Shown here: piece after piece, positions 26,650 to 35,462 of the stretch | How the letters are laid out: the number at the start of each line of letters is the position of its first letter | Numbering within the stretch: the stretch's first letter is position 1 | Made by a program: the position numbers and the translations under genes | The notes under the pieces: generated by a model | The model's database searches: none | What the model was told of the DNA's origin: nothing | What the model saw: the letters and a program-made list of their open reading frames with translations, nothing else | Assembly (NCBI RefSeq): GCF_005870025.1 | Contig: NZ_VATA01000005.1 | Span: 124,001 to 188,000 of the forward strand | From: Poseidonocella sp. HB161398 | GTDB lineage: Bacteria > Pseudomonadota > Alphaproteobacteria > Rhodobacterales > Rhodobacteraceae | Length of the DNA: 64,000 bases | Direction of reading: 5' to 3'

Positions 26650-27090
26650 ACCATGATACCCGGCAGCCGCGCCGGAACACCGGCGAACAAGGCTCGCGGA
26701 TCGATCCGGATGAGCACAGCTCGACGGTCGCAGCCGATGGGGCCGCGAGGCCCGCGCCTGCAGCGACGCCCGCGGGGCAGAGGCGCGCGCGCCGGCGCGC
26801 CGCAATTCCAGGCCAGGGAAACCGGACACCGCCGGCGGGCCCGGAGCGACCTCCTGCGGATTTGCACGCAACTCGGCCGGGCGCTCTGGCGGAACAGCGC
26901 CGGAGGCCGCCGCCGCGGCGGGGGTCCGCATGTGAGCCGGAGCGGGAGAAGTTCCGGGGGCCTTTTCCCCGGCGACGGAATGACCAGCGAGACGTTGCCC
27001 GGCCGACAGCCGGAGTCGCGACGGGGCGCGGAACGCCAAGTCGGCGAGGTCCGGATCGGCGTGCGGTCCCGGTCCCGGCATCGCTCGGAG
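26650..27090 (+). pseudogene. second probable IS5-type transposase remnant (3' half)
   Basis: Across two frames the stretch reads, in order, RIDPDEHSSTVAADGA (from 26697), QRARARRRAAIPG, RSDLLRICTQLGRALWRNSAG and ERQVGEVRIGV. These line up with the IS5-transposase series PPDEEIATVTADGA, IAARGAHAVIPPRKN, ARNEALR..LGRALWR..SG and DRQVAELQVRIAV. Spacing in the last part is longer than normal, so an internal insertion or strong drift is likely. The N-terminal half was not recognised. It is less certain than the copy at 3451-4405. Confidence 0.5.
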
Positions 27091-27219
27091 CCGCGCGCGC
27101 AGGCGACCTGCGGTCGCCAGGTGATTTGCGCAACGGCACTTTTTCGCACAGCGCCAGGCTTGTGCACGGCCGTTCCGGATGCTGTCATGCGCCTGCATCC
27201 CGACCGGAGAGAGTCCCCC

Positions 27220-28404
27220 ATGCAGCTGACCCGAGCGATCCTTCTGTCCGTCCTGCTGCCATGGGCCGCGACGGCACAGGCCCGGGAGCTGTCGCCCGCC
27301 GGTCTCGATGCGGTCCGCGAGATCGCGCGCGGCCAGTTCGACGCCCGGGCGCTCAATTCCATGGTCTACGAGCTCCGCATCGACGGCGTGCCGGTGATGA
27401 CCGAGGCCATGGGCGAAGCGATGGCCGGCGTGCCCGCAACGGTCGACGGCCATTTCCGCAACGGGGCCGTGGCCCTGGCCTATGTCGCGGCGCTGGCCCT
27501 GCGCCTTGCCGAAGAGGGGCAGATCGATCTCGACGCCCCGATCGCCCGCTGGCTGCCGGAGCTGCCCGGCGCGGATCAGGCGACGATCCGGATGCTGGCC
27601 AACATGACCGCGGGCTACCCGGACCATGTCGCCAATGAAGAGCGCTTCCTGAAGCCGAGTGCCGACGACCCCTTTGCCGCCTGGAGCCCGCGGGAGCTGA
27701 TCGCGATCAGCCTGTCCGCGCCGCGGCTGTTTGCGCCGGGCACGAACTGGGACTACTCCCATAGCGGCTACGTCATCCTGGGCCAGGTGCTCGAGGCCGC
27801 CACGGGCCGCTCCATGCACGACCTGATGCAGGCCTATGTCCTCGATCCGCTCGGGCTGGCCGGGACCTACGGGTTCGACACCGCCGAAATCCCCGCCCCG
27901 GTGATCCAGGCCTTCACCGCCGAGCGCGGCGTCTGGGAGGATGCCACCTACTGGAACCCGTCCTGGACCCTGCCGGCCGGGGCCATCCAGGTGACCACGA
28001 TCTCCGACATGGCGGGCAGCTTCGACAGGATCGTGGGCGTCGACGGCTTCCTCTCTTCCGCCTCGCGGGCGCAGATGATCGACCCGCTGCTGATCGGCTT
28101 CGGATCGCCGCTGCCCGGCTGCCCGAACTGCCATGCCCTGACCGAGGCGTTCAATTACGGTCTCGGGGCGATACTGCAGGGGGACTGGGTGTTCCAGACG
28201 CCCTCCTTCTCCGGCTACGCCTCTGCCGTCGCCACGCTGCCCGGGGAGCGCGCCGGGAATGGCCGCGTCACCATCGCCGTGGCGGTGACCTACACCCGCG
28301 CCTCCTTCGAGGACTGGTCCGGCGCGCTGCCCAATGCCGCGGATCATGCGCTGCGCCTGATCGCCAGGGCGGTGGTGCCCGAGAACCCTCCGCCGATGCG
28401 CTAG
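27220..28404 (+). CDS. beta-lactamase-fold serine hydrolase homologue lacking catalytic residues
   Basis: The 394-aa protein has a signal peptide (MQLTRAILLSVLLPWAATAQA) and the length and order of class C beta-lactamase/EstB-type serine hydrolases: an FRxG segment, EEGQIDLDAPIARWLPELP, ANMTAGYPDH, YSHSGYVILGQVLEAATG. The nucleophile motif SxxK that should follow FRxG reads Ala83-Val-Ala-Leu86, so both Ser and Lys are gone. The Tyr motif is Y179-S-H181 rather than YxN, and the C-terminal HxG is not seen (QTPSFSGYASA). The frame is otherwise intact with a good ribosome site (GGAGAGAG), so it looks like a kept pseudo-enzyme, perhaps a periplasmic binding protein. It has no clear operon partner. 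Confidence 0.85.
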   Translation: MQLTRAILLSVLLPWAATAQARELSPAGLDAVREIARGQFDARALNSMVYELRIDGVPVMTEAMGEAMAGVPATVDGHFRNGAVALAYVAALALRLAEEGQIDLDAPIARWLPELPGADQATIRMLANMTAGYPDHVANEERFLKPSADDPFAAWSPRELIAISLSAPRLFAPGTNWDYSHSGYVILGQVLEAATGRSMHDLMQAYVLDPLGLAGTYGFDTAEIPAPVIQAFTAERGVWEDATYWNPSWTLPAGAIQVTTISDMAGSFDRIVGVDGFLSSASRAQMIDPLLIGFGSPLPGCPNCHALTEAFNYGLGAILQGDWVFQTPSFSGYASAVATLPGERAGNGRVTIAVAVTYTRASFEDWSGALPNAADHALRLIARAVVPENPPPMR

Positions 28405-28833
28405 GGCAGGGCGCGCTTCGACAGGCCCCGACCGTTGACCCGGCCCCGGCGGCATCGCGGCAATCCGGCCCGGCAGGCACGCATGCCGGAGCTTGCCGCG
28501 CTCGGGCGCGATCCGCCGACCTTCGACGGCAGGCAGGCGAAGGATAGTTCCGGGATGCGGGCGCCAAGCGCCTGAGCCGGGGGATCAATCGCCGCGAAGG
28601 CCGTGGACAGGGGCGCGGCGGTCCTGCGCAGGCGGTTCGGGAGGGCGTCGCCAGGCTGCCGCCGCCATCGAGCGGGGCCTGCCTGCGGGCGGCGTTCCCG
28701 CGAATGGCCGGAGCGTCCGCATCCCCGGCTTCCGCTTGCCGGAACATGCGGCCGGGCGCGCCGGGCGGCGGCTCCGGGGAGCGTGGCCTCCGCCGGGAAG
28801 CGGTCCCTGCGCCATCGGCGGCGTCGCGGCGGG
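28405..28833. other. gap between serine-hydrolase homologue and LysR gene
   Basis: About 430 bases between two convergent genes. No gene, strong hairpin or mobile-element end was recognised. Confidence 0.4.
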
Positions 28834-29736
28834 TCAGTCCCGGCATGCCCGCAGGATGACGTCCCTCAGCCAGCGGTGCATGGCCGAGCTGTTGGTCCGC
28901 TGCGTCCAGACCAGAGACAGGCTGAACGCGCCGCGGAACGGGCACTGCCCGATCACCAGCCCGTCCGATATCCGGTCCGCCAGCCGGCGCGGGATGGTGG
29001 CCACGAGGTTCGAGCCGGCCAGAAGTTCCGAGAGGGCGGCAGGGCTCGGCACGGTCAGGGTGGGGGCCAGCACGTGCCCGGCCGCCTCGAGTTCCTGGAG
29101 ATAGGCGGATTTCCAGGTGCCGCCGTAGTCGATCAGAAGATGCTTCAGCGACAGGTATTCCTCGATGCCCAGATTCCTGCCCGCCGCCGGATGGCCGGGA
29201 TCCGTCAGGCAGATGTATTCCTCGGAAAACAGCCTGCGGGCGTGGAACCCGGATTCGCGGCGCTCGAACGGTCCGAGCAGCACGTCGGCCTCGCGCTCCA
29301 GCAGCCGGACATGCCCGTCGCCGAGCGCGCTGGTGACCCGCAGCGACATGTTCGGCGCCTCGGCCCGCAGCGCCGCGACCACGCGCGGGATCAGCAGGAT
29401 GCGTTCGTAGTAGTTGCAGGCGATGGTCACGGTCCGGGTCGACTGCCCGGGGACGAAGGTCTCGGGCTGGGCCAAGCCGTCGATGATGTCGAGCATTTCG
29501 GCCGCGCGCAGGAGCAGCTGCTCGCAGCGCAGCGTCGCCACCTGCCGTCCGCCCTCGGGCACGAAGAGCGGATCATGGAAGCACGCGCGCAGCTTGCCGA
29601 TCGTGTAGCTGACCGCCGACTGGTTGACGTCGAGATGTTCCGCCGCCCGCGTGAAGGAGCCGAGCCGGTGCACGACCCGCAACGTATTCAGCGCCGCGAA
29701 ATCAATCGACGCGGGATCCCATTTCCCCTCTGCCAT
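28834..29736 (-). CDS. LysR-type transcriptional regulator
   Basis: The 300-aa protein has the LysR helix-turn-helix (FAALNTLRVVHRLGSFTRAAEHLDVNQSAVS region, about residues 12-45) and a periplasmic-binding-like effector domain. The start at 29736 leaves the usual short N-terminal tail; upstream in-frame ATGs at 29778 and 29856 would add sequence not seen in the family and overlap the likely operator. It faces the P450 operon across 104 bases, the classic LysR arrangement. It therefore probably controls P450, ferredoxin, reductase and TRAP transporter genes in response to the imported compound or its product. Confidence 0.9.
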   Translation of the reverse strand: MAEGKWDPASIDFAALNTLRVVHRLGSFTRAAEHLDVNQSAVSYTIGKLRACFHDPLFVPEGGRQVATLRCEQLLLRAAEMLDIIDGLAQPETFVPGQSTRTVTIACNYYERILLIPRVVAALRAEAPNMSLRVTSALGDGHVRLLEREADVLLGPFERRESGFHARRLFSEEYICLTDPGHPAAGRNLGIEEYLSLKHLLIDYGGTWKSAYLQELEAAGHVLAPTLTVPSPAALSELLAGSNLVATIPRRLADRISDGLVIGQCPFRGAFSLSLVWTQRTNSSAMHRWLRDVILRACRD

Positions 29737-29754
29737 CGTGACCCCATCAAATTC

Positions 29755-29794
29755 ATTGATGCAATATAATAAATCCATCGCATTGATTGGCAAT
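29755..29794. promoter_or_regulatory. LysR operator candidates between regulator and P450 operon
   Basis: Within the AT-rich divergent region there are two dyads, ATTGATGCAAT (ATTG-N3-CAAT, 29755-29765) and ATTGATTGGCAAT (ATTG-N5-CAAT, 29782-29794), with centres about 28 bases apart. Repeated symmetric sites on one DNA face are usual for LysR regulators, though neither is a perfect T-N11-A box. The P450 -35/-10 would overlap or follow the right site. Confidence 0.5.
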
Positions 29795-29840
29795 AGCCGG
29801 TCCGGTAGCACCACTGCAGGGAGAATTAGGGAGGAAATAC

Positions 29841-31016
29841 ATGGCACTCGCGCCACGGGACGAGACCATTACGCTTGCCCAGCTGACAGCCGATCCGTAT
29901 CCGATCTACCGCAGGTTGCGGTCCGAAAGCCCGGTGCTGCGGGTCGCGGCGGTGGGCCGGACGCTGCTGACCAAGGCGTCGCTGACCAAGGCGGTCAAGG
30001 ACGATCCGGAGCTTTTCAGCAGCAACGACCCCGCCACGCCGATGCGGCCCGCCTTCCGCGCCCATACGCTGATGCGCAAGGACGGGGCGGAGCACATGGC
30101 GGAGCGCACCGCCATCGCGCCGGCGCTGACGCCCAAGCGCATCCAGGCCGACTGGGGCCCGCTCTACGAAAAGCTGGCGGAGGAGTACATCTCGCGGCTG
30201 CCGAGGGGCGGGACGGTCGATCTGTTCAAGGCGCTCTGCGGCCCGCTGGCGGCGCGGATCCTCGCCCATATCCTCGGCATCCCCGAGGCCACCGACGACG
30301 AGATGCAGCGCTGGTCGCAGGCGCTGATCGACGGCGCCGGGAATTTCGGCTGGGCGCCGGAGCCCTTCGCGGCCTCGGACCGGGCCAATGACGAGATGGA
30401 CGCCCTGCTGGAGCGGCTGCGGCCGCTGCGGATCGCAGAGCCGGACGGATCGGCCTATTCGGTGATGCTGACGGCAGAGAACCCCGTGCCGCCGAGCCAG
30501 ATCGCCGCGACTATCAAGATCGCCATCGGCGGCGGCATCAACGAGCCCCGCGACGCGCTGGCCACGGCGCTGTTCGGCCTTCTGGACAATCCCGGCCAGC
30601 TCGCCGAGGTGAAGGCGCAGGATGCCTGGGGCAAGGCCTTCGAGGAGGCGATCCGCTGGGTCGCGCCGATCCAGGTCAGCTCGCGGCTGGTGACCCGGGA
30701 CACCGAGCTGGGCGGCTGCGAAATCCCCGCGGGCGACACGGTGATGACCGTCCAGGCCTCGGCCTGCCGCGACGAGGAGCTCTACGAGAACGGCGAGGAG
30801 TTCTTCGTCTTCCGCAAGAAGAACCCGCACCAGGCCTTCGGCAACGGGCCGCATCACTGCGCCGGCGCCCATGTGGCGCGGCGGACCGTGGGCAAAATCA
30901 TCCTGCCGATGCTCTTCGACCGGTTCCCGGACATGCGGCTGGCGACGCGCGAGGACGTCCAATGGCGGGGCTTCGGCTTCCGCGGCCCGGTCAACCTGCC
31001 GGTCGCGCTGAACTGA
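29841..31016 (+). CDS. cytochrome P450
   Basis: The 391-aa soluble bacterial P450 has the K-helix ExxR (EEAIR) and the heme loop FGNGPHHCAGAHVARR with ligand Cys340. It should hydroxylate or demethylate an organic substrate using electrons from the ferredoxin encoded next. The I-helix reads GGGINEPRD (230-238). Aligned with P450cam's GGLDT, the conserved acid-alcohol pair is replaced by Asn234-Glu235, an unusual oxygen-activation site. The start at 29841 has GGGAGGAAATAC. It is the first gene of an operon with ferredoxin, reductase and TRAP transporter, which suggests a carboxylate-bearing substrate brought in by that transporter. The exact substrate is not evident. Confidence 0.94.
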   Translation: MALAPRDETITLAQLTADPYPIYRRLRSESPVLRVAAVGRTLLTKASLTKAVKDDPELFSSNDPATPMRPAFRAHTLMRKDGAEHMAERTAIAPALTPKRIQADWGPLYEKLAEEYISRLPRGGTVDLFKALCGPLAARILAHILGIPEATDDEMQRWSQALIDGAGNFGWAPEPFAASDRANDEMDALLERLRPLRIAEPDGSAYSVMLTAENPVPPSQIAATIKIAIGGGINEPRDALATALFGLLDNPGQLAEVKAQDAWGKAFEEAIRWVAPIQVSSRLVTRDTELGGCEIPAGDTVMTVQASACRDEELYENGEEFFVFRKKNPHQAFGNGPHHCAGAHVARRTVGKIILPMLFDRFPDMRLATREDVQWRGFGFRGPVNLPVALN

Positions 31017-31059
31017 GCGGCCCGCGGGGGCGCATCCAAGCACAAGGAGGAGGAGAACG

Positions 31060-31383
31060 ATGGTGAAGGTGACCTATGTCGCCCATGACGGCGCGCGCGT
31101 GACGGTCGAGGCCGAGCCCGGCGAGAGCGTGATGCAGGCGGCCCTGTCCAACGACGTGGAGGGGATCATCGGCGAATGCGGCGGCGCGATGATGTGCGCC
31201 ACCTGCCACTGCTATGTCGACGAGGCCTGGGAGGTCGGCGCAGGCGCCCGGGCAGAGGGCGAGGAGGACATGCTGGAAGGCGCGGCATCCGAAGTGACCG
31301 GCCGGTCGCGGCTGTCCTGCCAGATCAAGCTGGCGCCGGAGCTCGACGGGCTGGTGGTGCATCTTCCCGAGGAACAGCTGTGA
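31060..31383 (+). CDS. [2Fe-2S] ferredoxin (adrenodoxin/putidaredoxin type)
   Basis: A 107-aa ferredoxin with the Cys pattern of the P450-redox type: Cys40, Cys46 and Cys49 in GECGGAMMCATCHC, and Cys87 in RLSCQIK. It carries one electron at a time from the reductase encoded downstream to the P450. Ribosome site AAGGAGGAGAACG. It lies 43 bases after the P450 and its stop overlaps the GTG start of the reductase gene (GTGA), so expression is coupled. Confidence 0.95.
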   Translation: MVKVTYVAHDGARVTVEAEPGESVMQAALSNDVEGIIGECGGAMMCATCHCYVDEAWEVGAGARAEGEEDMLEGAASEVTGRSRLSCQIKLAPELDGLVVHLPEEQL

Positions 31384-32558
31384 CCGCGGACCGCGTCGTC
31401 ATCGCCGGGGCCGGGCAGGGCGGCCTGCAGGCCGCGATCAGCCTGCGGCAGGCCGGGTTCGGCGGCGCCATCACCCTGGTCGGCGCGGAGCCGGGGCTGC
31501 CCTATCAGCGGCCGCCCCTGTCCAAGGCCTACCTCCCCGCCGGCAAGGCGGAGGCGCTGGTCCTGCGGCCCGCGAGCTTCTTCGCGTCGAAGGACATCGC
31601 CTACCTGCCCGGGACCGTGGTGGAGGAGATCGACCGCAATGCCGGCGAGCTCCGCCTTGCGGGCCCCGATGCGCCGAAGCGGCTGGGCTACGGCCATCTG
31701 ATCCTGGCCACCGGCACGCGGAACCTGCGGCCGCCGGTCGATGGGCTGGAGCATGCCTGCGGGCTGCGCACCCTCGCGGATGCGGACCGCCTGCGCGCCC
31801 GGCTGGCCACGCCGCAGCGGATCGCCGTGATCGGCGGCGGCTTCATCGGGCTGGAATTCGCCGCGGTAGCGCGGAAGCTCGGCCATGCGGTCGAGGTGAT
31901 CGAGGCGGCGCCGCGGCTGATGGCGCGCGCGGTGTCGGCGCTGACCGCCGAGCGCTTCGCGCGCTGGCACCGGGCCGCCGGAACCGGGCTGCATCTGGGG
32001 ACCGCAGCGGCCTCTGTCGATGCCGGCGGCGTCAGCCTGGCGGACGGGCGGCGCATCGATGCGGGGTTCGTCCTGCTCGCGGCGGGCGTGCGTCCGAATG
32101 CCGAGCTGGCCGGGGCCGCCGGGCTCGAGACCGGCAACGGCATCCGGGTCGACGCGCAGCTTCTGACCTCGGACCCGCAGATCTCGGCCCTCGGCGACTG
32201 CGCGTGCTTCCCGGATCCGCGCAGCGGCCGGATGGTGCGGCTGGAAAGCGTCCAGGCCGCGACCGACCATGCCCGGCTTATCGCGCTCCGGCTGGCGAAA
32301 GGCGCCGCGGAGCCCTATGCGGCGCTGCCCTGGTTCTGGTCGGACCAGGGGGATCTGAAACTGCAGATCGCAGGGCTCGCCGGACCGGAGGCCAGGGAGG
32401 AAGCCGTCGCCGACGGCGTGGTGGCCCGGTTCGACGCGCAGGGCCTGGCGGCGGTGGAAACCGTCGGCCGCCCGGCCATCCACATGAAGGCGCGCAAGCT
32501 GCTCGCGGCGGAGGCGCCCGCGACGCTCGACGTGCTCAGGGACGTTGCCGCCGCCTGA
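31380..32558 (+). CDS. FAD-dependent ferredoxin reductase
   Basis: The 392-aa protein belongs to the putidaredoxin-reductase type. It has an N-terminal FAD-binding GAGQGGLQAA, PYQRPPLSKAYL, the ATGTRNLRPP segment, an NAD-binding GGGFIGLE (about residue 145), and the second FAD motif ALGDCACFPD. It moves electrons from NAD(P)H to the neighbouring ferredoxin. The GTG start at 31380 overlaps the ferredoxin stop. A longer frame to the left is only a shadow of the ferredoxin gene. The family is usually about 400 residues, so the gene is complete. Confidence 0.93.
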   Translation: MTADRVVIAGAGQGGLQAAISLRQAGFGGAITLVGAEPGLPYQRPPLSKAYLPAGKAEALVLRPASFFASKDIAYLPGTVVEEIDRNAGELRLAGPDAPKRLGYGHLILATGTRNLRPPVDGLEHACGLRTLADADRLRARLATPQRIAVIGGGFIGLEFAAVARKLGHAVEVIEAAPRLMARAVSALTAERFARWHRAAGTGLHLGTAAASVDAGGVSLADGRRIDAGFVLLAAGVRPNAELAGAAGLETGNGIRVDAQLLTSDPQISALGDCACFPDPRSGRMVRLESVQAATDHARLIALRLAKGAAEPYAALPWFWSDQGDLKLQIAGLAGPEAREEAVADGVVARFDAQGLAAVETVGRPAIHMKARKLLAAEAPATLDVLRDVAAA

Positions 32559-32628
32559 GCGGACCAAGCGGCCGGCCCCGGAGAACAGGCCGGGCGGCCG
32601 GTTTCACAGACGACCAAGGGAGGAAACC

Positions 32629-33609
32629 ATGAACATCACGACCATCGCCCATGCGGCGGGCCTTTCCGCGATCCTCGCCGGCACGGCCGGCGCCGAAGAG
32701 CTGAAATACGCCAACTGGGCCCCGCCCATGCACACCATCACGGCCGCCCAGATCGAGCCCCTGGCCCGGGCGCTCGACGAGGGCACCGGCGGCGCGGTGA
32801 CGCTGCGCGGCTTCCATGGCGGCGAGCTGGGCGCCGGGCCTGCGGACCAGTTCGTGCGCGTGGTGCAGGGCACGGCCGACATGGGCTGGGGGCTGCACGG
32901 CTATACCTCGTCGCAGTTTCCCAAGAGCCTCGTGCTGGAACTGCCGGGCGCGCTGCCGCTCGACCAGCCGGGCTACGAGGCCCTGTGGCGCGCCTTCGAC
33001 GGCGAGCTGAAGCAGGAATACCCGATGACCGAGGTGATCGCGCTCTGGGGGTCGGAGCCGAACATCCTGATGATGCGCGACAAGACTGTCCGCGCGCCCG
33101 CGGATCTCGAGGGGCTGAAGATCCGCGTGGCCGGCGCGATCTCGGCCGCGGCGATGGAGGCGCTCGGCGCGACGCCGGTGCAGATCCCGATGACCCAGGT
33201 CTATAACGGCCTTCAGACCGGGCTGATCGACGGGCTGGTCAGCGGCGCCTCGGTGCTGTCCGACTTCAAGCTGGACGAGGTCGTGGGCACGGTCACGACG
33301 GGGCCGAATTTCGGCCGGCTGACCTTCTACACGGTGATGAACGCGAAGGCCTATGACAAGCTGCCCGGCGAGGCCCGGGCGGCGCTCGACGCGATCAAGG
33401 GCGCGCCGATCTCGGAGATGACCGAAACCGCCTGGGTCGCCACGGCGCAGAAGGCGCTGGAGGCGGCCCGGGCCTCGGACGACACCGAGGTGATCGACCT
33501 CGCGGGTGCCGGGGCCAGGGCCTTCGACGACGCGTTGGCGCAGGTGACGGATGCCTATGTGGCGCGGGAGAATGCCGGGGCGGCGCTGGCCGCGATGCGG
33601 GGCGAATGA
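32629..33609 (+). CDS. dctP: TRAP transporter substrate-binding protein (DctP)
   Basis: The 326-aa DctP-family protein has a signal peptide (about 1-22, cleaved near AGAEE) and the conserved core: KYANWAPPMH at the mature N-terminus, an arginine-containing segment IRVAGAISAAAMEALGATPVQIP that contacts carboxylates in this family, and QVYNGLQTGLIDGLV. It binds its ligand in the periplasm and delivers it to the DctQM membrane proteins encoded next. Strong ribosome site AAGGGAGGAAACC. Its place directly behind the P450 redox chain suggests that it captures the P450 substrate. Confidence 0.93.
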   Translation: MNITTIAHAAGLSAILAGTAGAEELKYANWAPPMHTITAAQIEPLARALDEGTGGAVTLRGFHGGELGAGPADQFVRVVQGTADMGWGLHGYTSSQFPKSLVLELPGALPLDQPGYEALWRAFDGELKQEYPMTEVIALWGSEPNILMMRDKTVRAPADLEGLKIRVAGAISAAAMEALGATPVQIPMTQVYNGLQTGLIDGLVSGASVLSDFKLDEVVGTVTTGPNFGRLTFYTVMNAKAYDKLPGEARAALDAIKGAPISEMTETAWVATAQKALEAARASDDTEVIDLAGAGARAFDDALAQVTDAYVARENAGAALAAMRGE

Positions 33610-34121
33610 TGGCCGCCCTGCTGCGCTCCGTGACGGACAGGCTCATCGGCCTGTCCGCCATCCTCGGCACGCTCGCGCTCCTGTGGGTCGTGGCGGTGAT
33701 CGTGGCCGACGTGGCCGGCCGCAATTTCGGGCATCCGGTCTACGGGTCCCAGGACCTGATCACCACCTCGATGGTGATCATCGTCTTCGGCGGCATGGCG
33801 CTCTGCGACCGCGAGGACGGCCATATCGTCGTCGACATCTTCGAGAAGGCCTTCTCTGCCGGGCTGAACCGCAGGATCGACATATTCTCGGGCCTGCTCG
33901 GCGCGGCGATCTTCGCGCTGATCGCGGTCACCGTGGCCCAGAGCGCGGGGCTGAGCCGGATGCTGAACCTTTCGACCAACCTGCTGCGCCTGCCCACGGC
34001 CTGGTTCCAGTACGCGCTCAGCGGCCTCTCGGCCATTGGCGCGCTGGCAATGCTGGTGCGCGCGCTGGCGCTCTTCGGTAGCCGCGGCTTCGAGCACCAT
34101 CCGGAAAGGGACGTGCTATGA
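33606..34121 (+). CDS. dctQ: TRAP transporter small permease (DctQ)
   Basis: The 171-aa protein has four membrane helices and DctQ features (GSQDLITTSMVIIVFGGMALCDREDGHI, ALSGLSAIGALAML). It is the small inner-membrane subunit of the TRAP transporter. The start ATG overlaps the dctP stop, a second ATG follows immediately, and the stop overlaps dctM (ATGA), so the three subunits are translationally coupled. Confidence 0.92.
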   Translation: MMAALLRSVTDRLIGLSAILGTLALLWVVAVIVADVAGRNFGHPVYGSQDLITTSMVIIVFGGMALCDREDGHIVVDIFEKAFSAGLNRRIDIFSGLLGAAIFALIAVTVAQSAGLSRMLNLSTNLLRLPTAWFQYALSGLSAIGALAMLVRALALFGSRGFEHHPERDVL

Positions 34122-35416
34122 GCCCGGTTCTCGTCGGCAGCGCCGGGCTCGGGCTGCTCCTGATCCTGGTGCTGGCGCGGATCCCGGTGGCCTTCGCCAT
34201 GTTCGCGGTGGGGTTCTGCGGTATCTGGATCCTCAACGGCCTGCAGGCGGCCACCGGCCTGCTGGCCTCCGAGACCTATGCGCTGGCCTCGAATTCCGAG
34301 CTGATCGTGGTGCCGCTGTTCATCCTGATGGGGAACGTCGCCAGCGTCACCGGCATGAGCCGCCGCCTCTACGACGCGGCCTATGCCACCATCGGGCAGG
34401 TCCGCGGCGGGCTCGCCTCGGCCACGGTGATCGGCTGCGGCGGCTTCGCCGCGCTCTCGGGCTCCTCGGTGGCCTCGGCGCTGACCATGGGGCGCACCGC
34501 GCTCGCCGAGATGGACCGCTTCGGCTACTGCCCGCGGCTGTCGACCGGGGTGGTGGCCGCGGGCGGCACGCTCGGCATCCTGATCCCGCCCTCCACCGGC
34601 TTCGTGATCTACGCGATCCTCACCGAGCAGAGCATCGGCCGGCTGTTCATGGCGGGCATCCTGCCGGGGCTGCTGCTGCTGTCGGCGTTCCTGCTGACGG
34701 TGACGCTGCTCTGCACGATCTGGCCCGGGAAGGGACCGCGCGGACCGGCGACAAGCCTTGCCGGGATGCGCCGGGCCTTCGCCGGCGCGGTGCCGATCCT
34801 CGGCGTGGTGGTGGTGACCATCGGCGGCATCTATTCGGGGGTCTTCTCGCCCACCGAGGCGGCCGGGGTCGGCGCGGCGCTGGTCATCGTCATCGGCGCG
34901 GTCGGCGGCACGCTGACGCTGCGCAGCTTCTGGGAGGCGGCCCGCAGCAGCATCGTCACCACCGCCTCGGTGATGCTGATCCTGATCGCGGCACATCTGG
35001 TCAACCCGTTCGTGGCGCTCAGCCACCTGCCGGCCGAGGTTAGCCGCCTCTTGGTCACGCTCGACCTCGGGACCTATGGCACCCTGACCCTGATCCTGGC
35101 GATCTACCTGGTGCTCGGCTGCTTCCTCGAGGGGCTGGCGATGCTGGTCCTGACCTTGCCGATCTTCCTGCCGGTGATCCTGTCGCTGGGCATCGATCCG
35201 ATCTGGTTCGGCGTTCTGGTGGTGCTAACGCTGGAGATGGGCCTGATCTCGCCGCCGGTGGGCATCAACGTCTTCATCGTGAAATCGGTGGCTCGGGATG
35301 TCGAGCTGCTCGACATCTTCCGGGGGGTGCTGCCGTTCTGGATCGCCATGCTCGGGACGCTGGTGCTGCTGGTCCTGGTCCCGCAGCTGTCGCTGTGGCT
35401 GCCGGGAATGATGTAG
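34118..35416 (+). CDS. dctM: TRAP transporter large permease (DctM)
   Basis: The 432-aa protein has about 12 helices and DctM signature segments (FILMGNVASVTGMSRRLYDAA, GCGGFAALSGSSVASALTMG, GTLGILIPPSTGFVIYAI, MGLISPPVGINVFIVK). It forms the sodium-coupled transport channel. The length is normal for the family (about 425-430). It is the last gene of the operon and is followed by a strong hairpin terminator. Confidence 0.95.
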   Translation: MSPVLVGSAGLGLLLILVLARIPVAFAMFAVGFCGIWILNGLQAATGLLASETYALASNSELIVVPLFILMGNVASVTGMSRRLYDAAYATIGQVRGGLASATVIGCGGFAALSGSSVASALTMGRTALAEMDRFGYCPRLSTGVVAAGGTLGILIPPSTGFVIYAILTEQSIGRLFMAGILPGLLLLSAFLLTVTLLCTIWPGKGPRGPATSLAGMRRAFAGAVPILGVVVVTIGGIYSGVFSPTEAAGVGAALVIVIGAVGGTLTLRSFWEAARSSIVTTASVMLILIAAHLVNPFVALSHLPAEVSRLLVTLDLGTYGTLTLILAIYLVLGCFLEGLAMLVLTLPIFLPVILSLGIDPIWFGVLVVLTLEMGLISPPVGINVFIVKSVARDVELLDIFRGVLPFWIAMLGTLVLLVLVPQLSLWLPGMM

Positions 35417-35462
35417 CCGTCCGCCACCAGGGAGAGCCCGGCGCCGTCCGGAGAGATGCAGC

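Noticed and set aside
28834-29856. A longer LysR protein starting at 29856 or 29778.
   Set aside because: It would place the divergent operator region and the P450 upstream region inside the gene and add an N-terminus not seen in LysR regulators. The start at 29736 gives the standard length.
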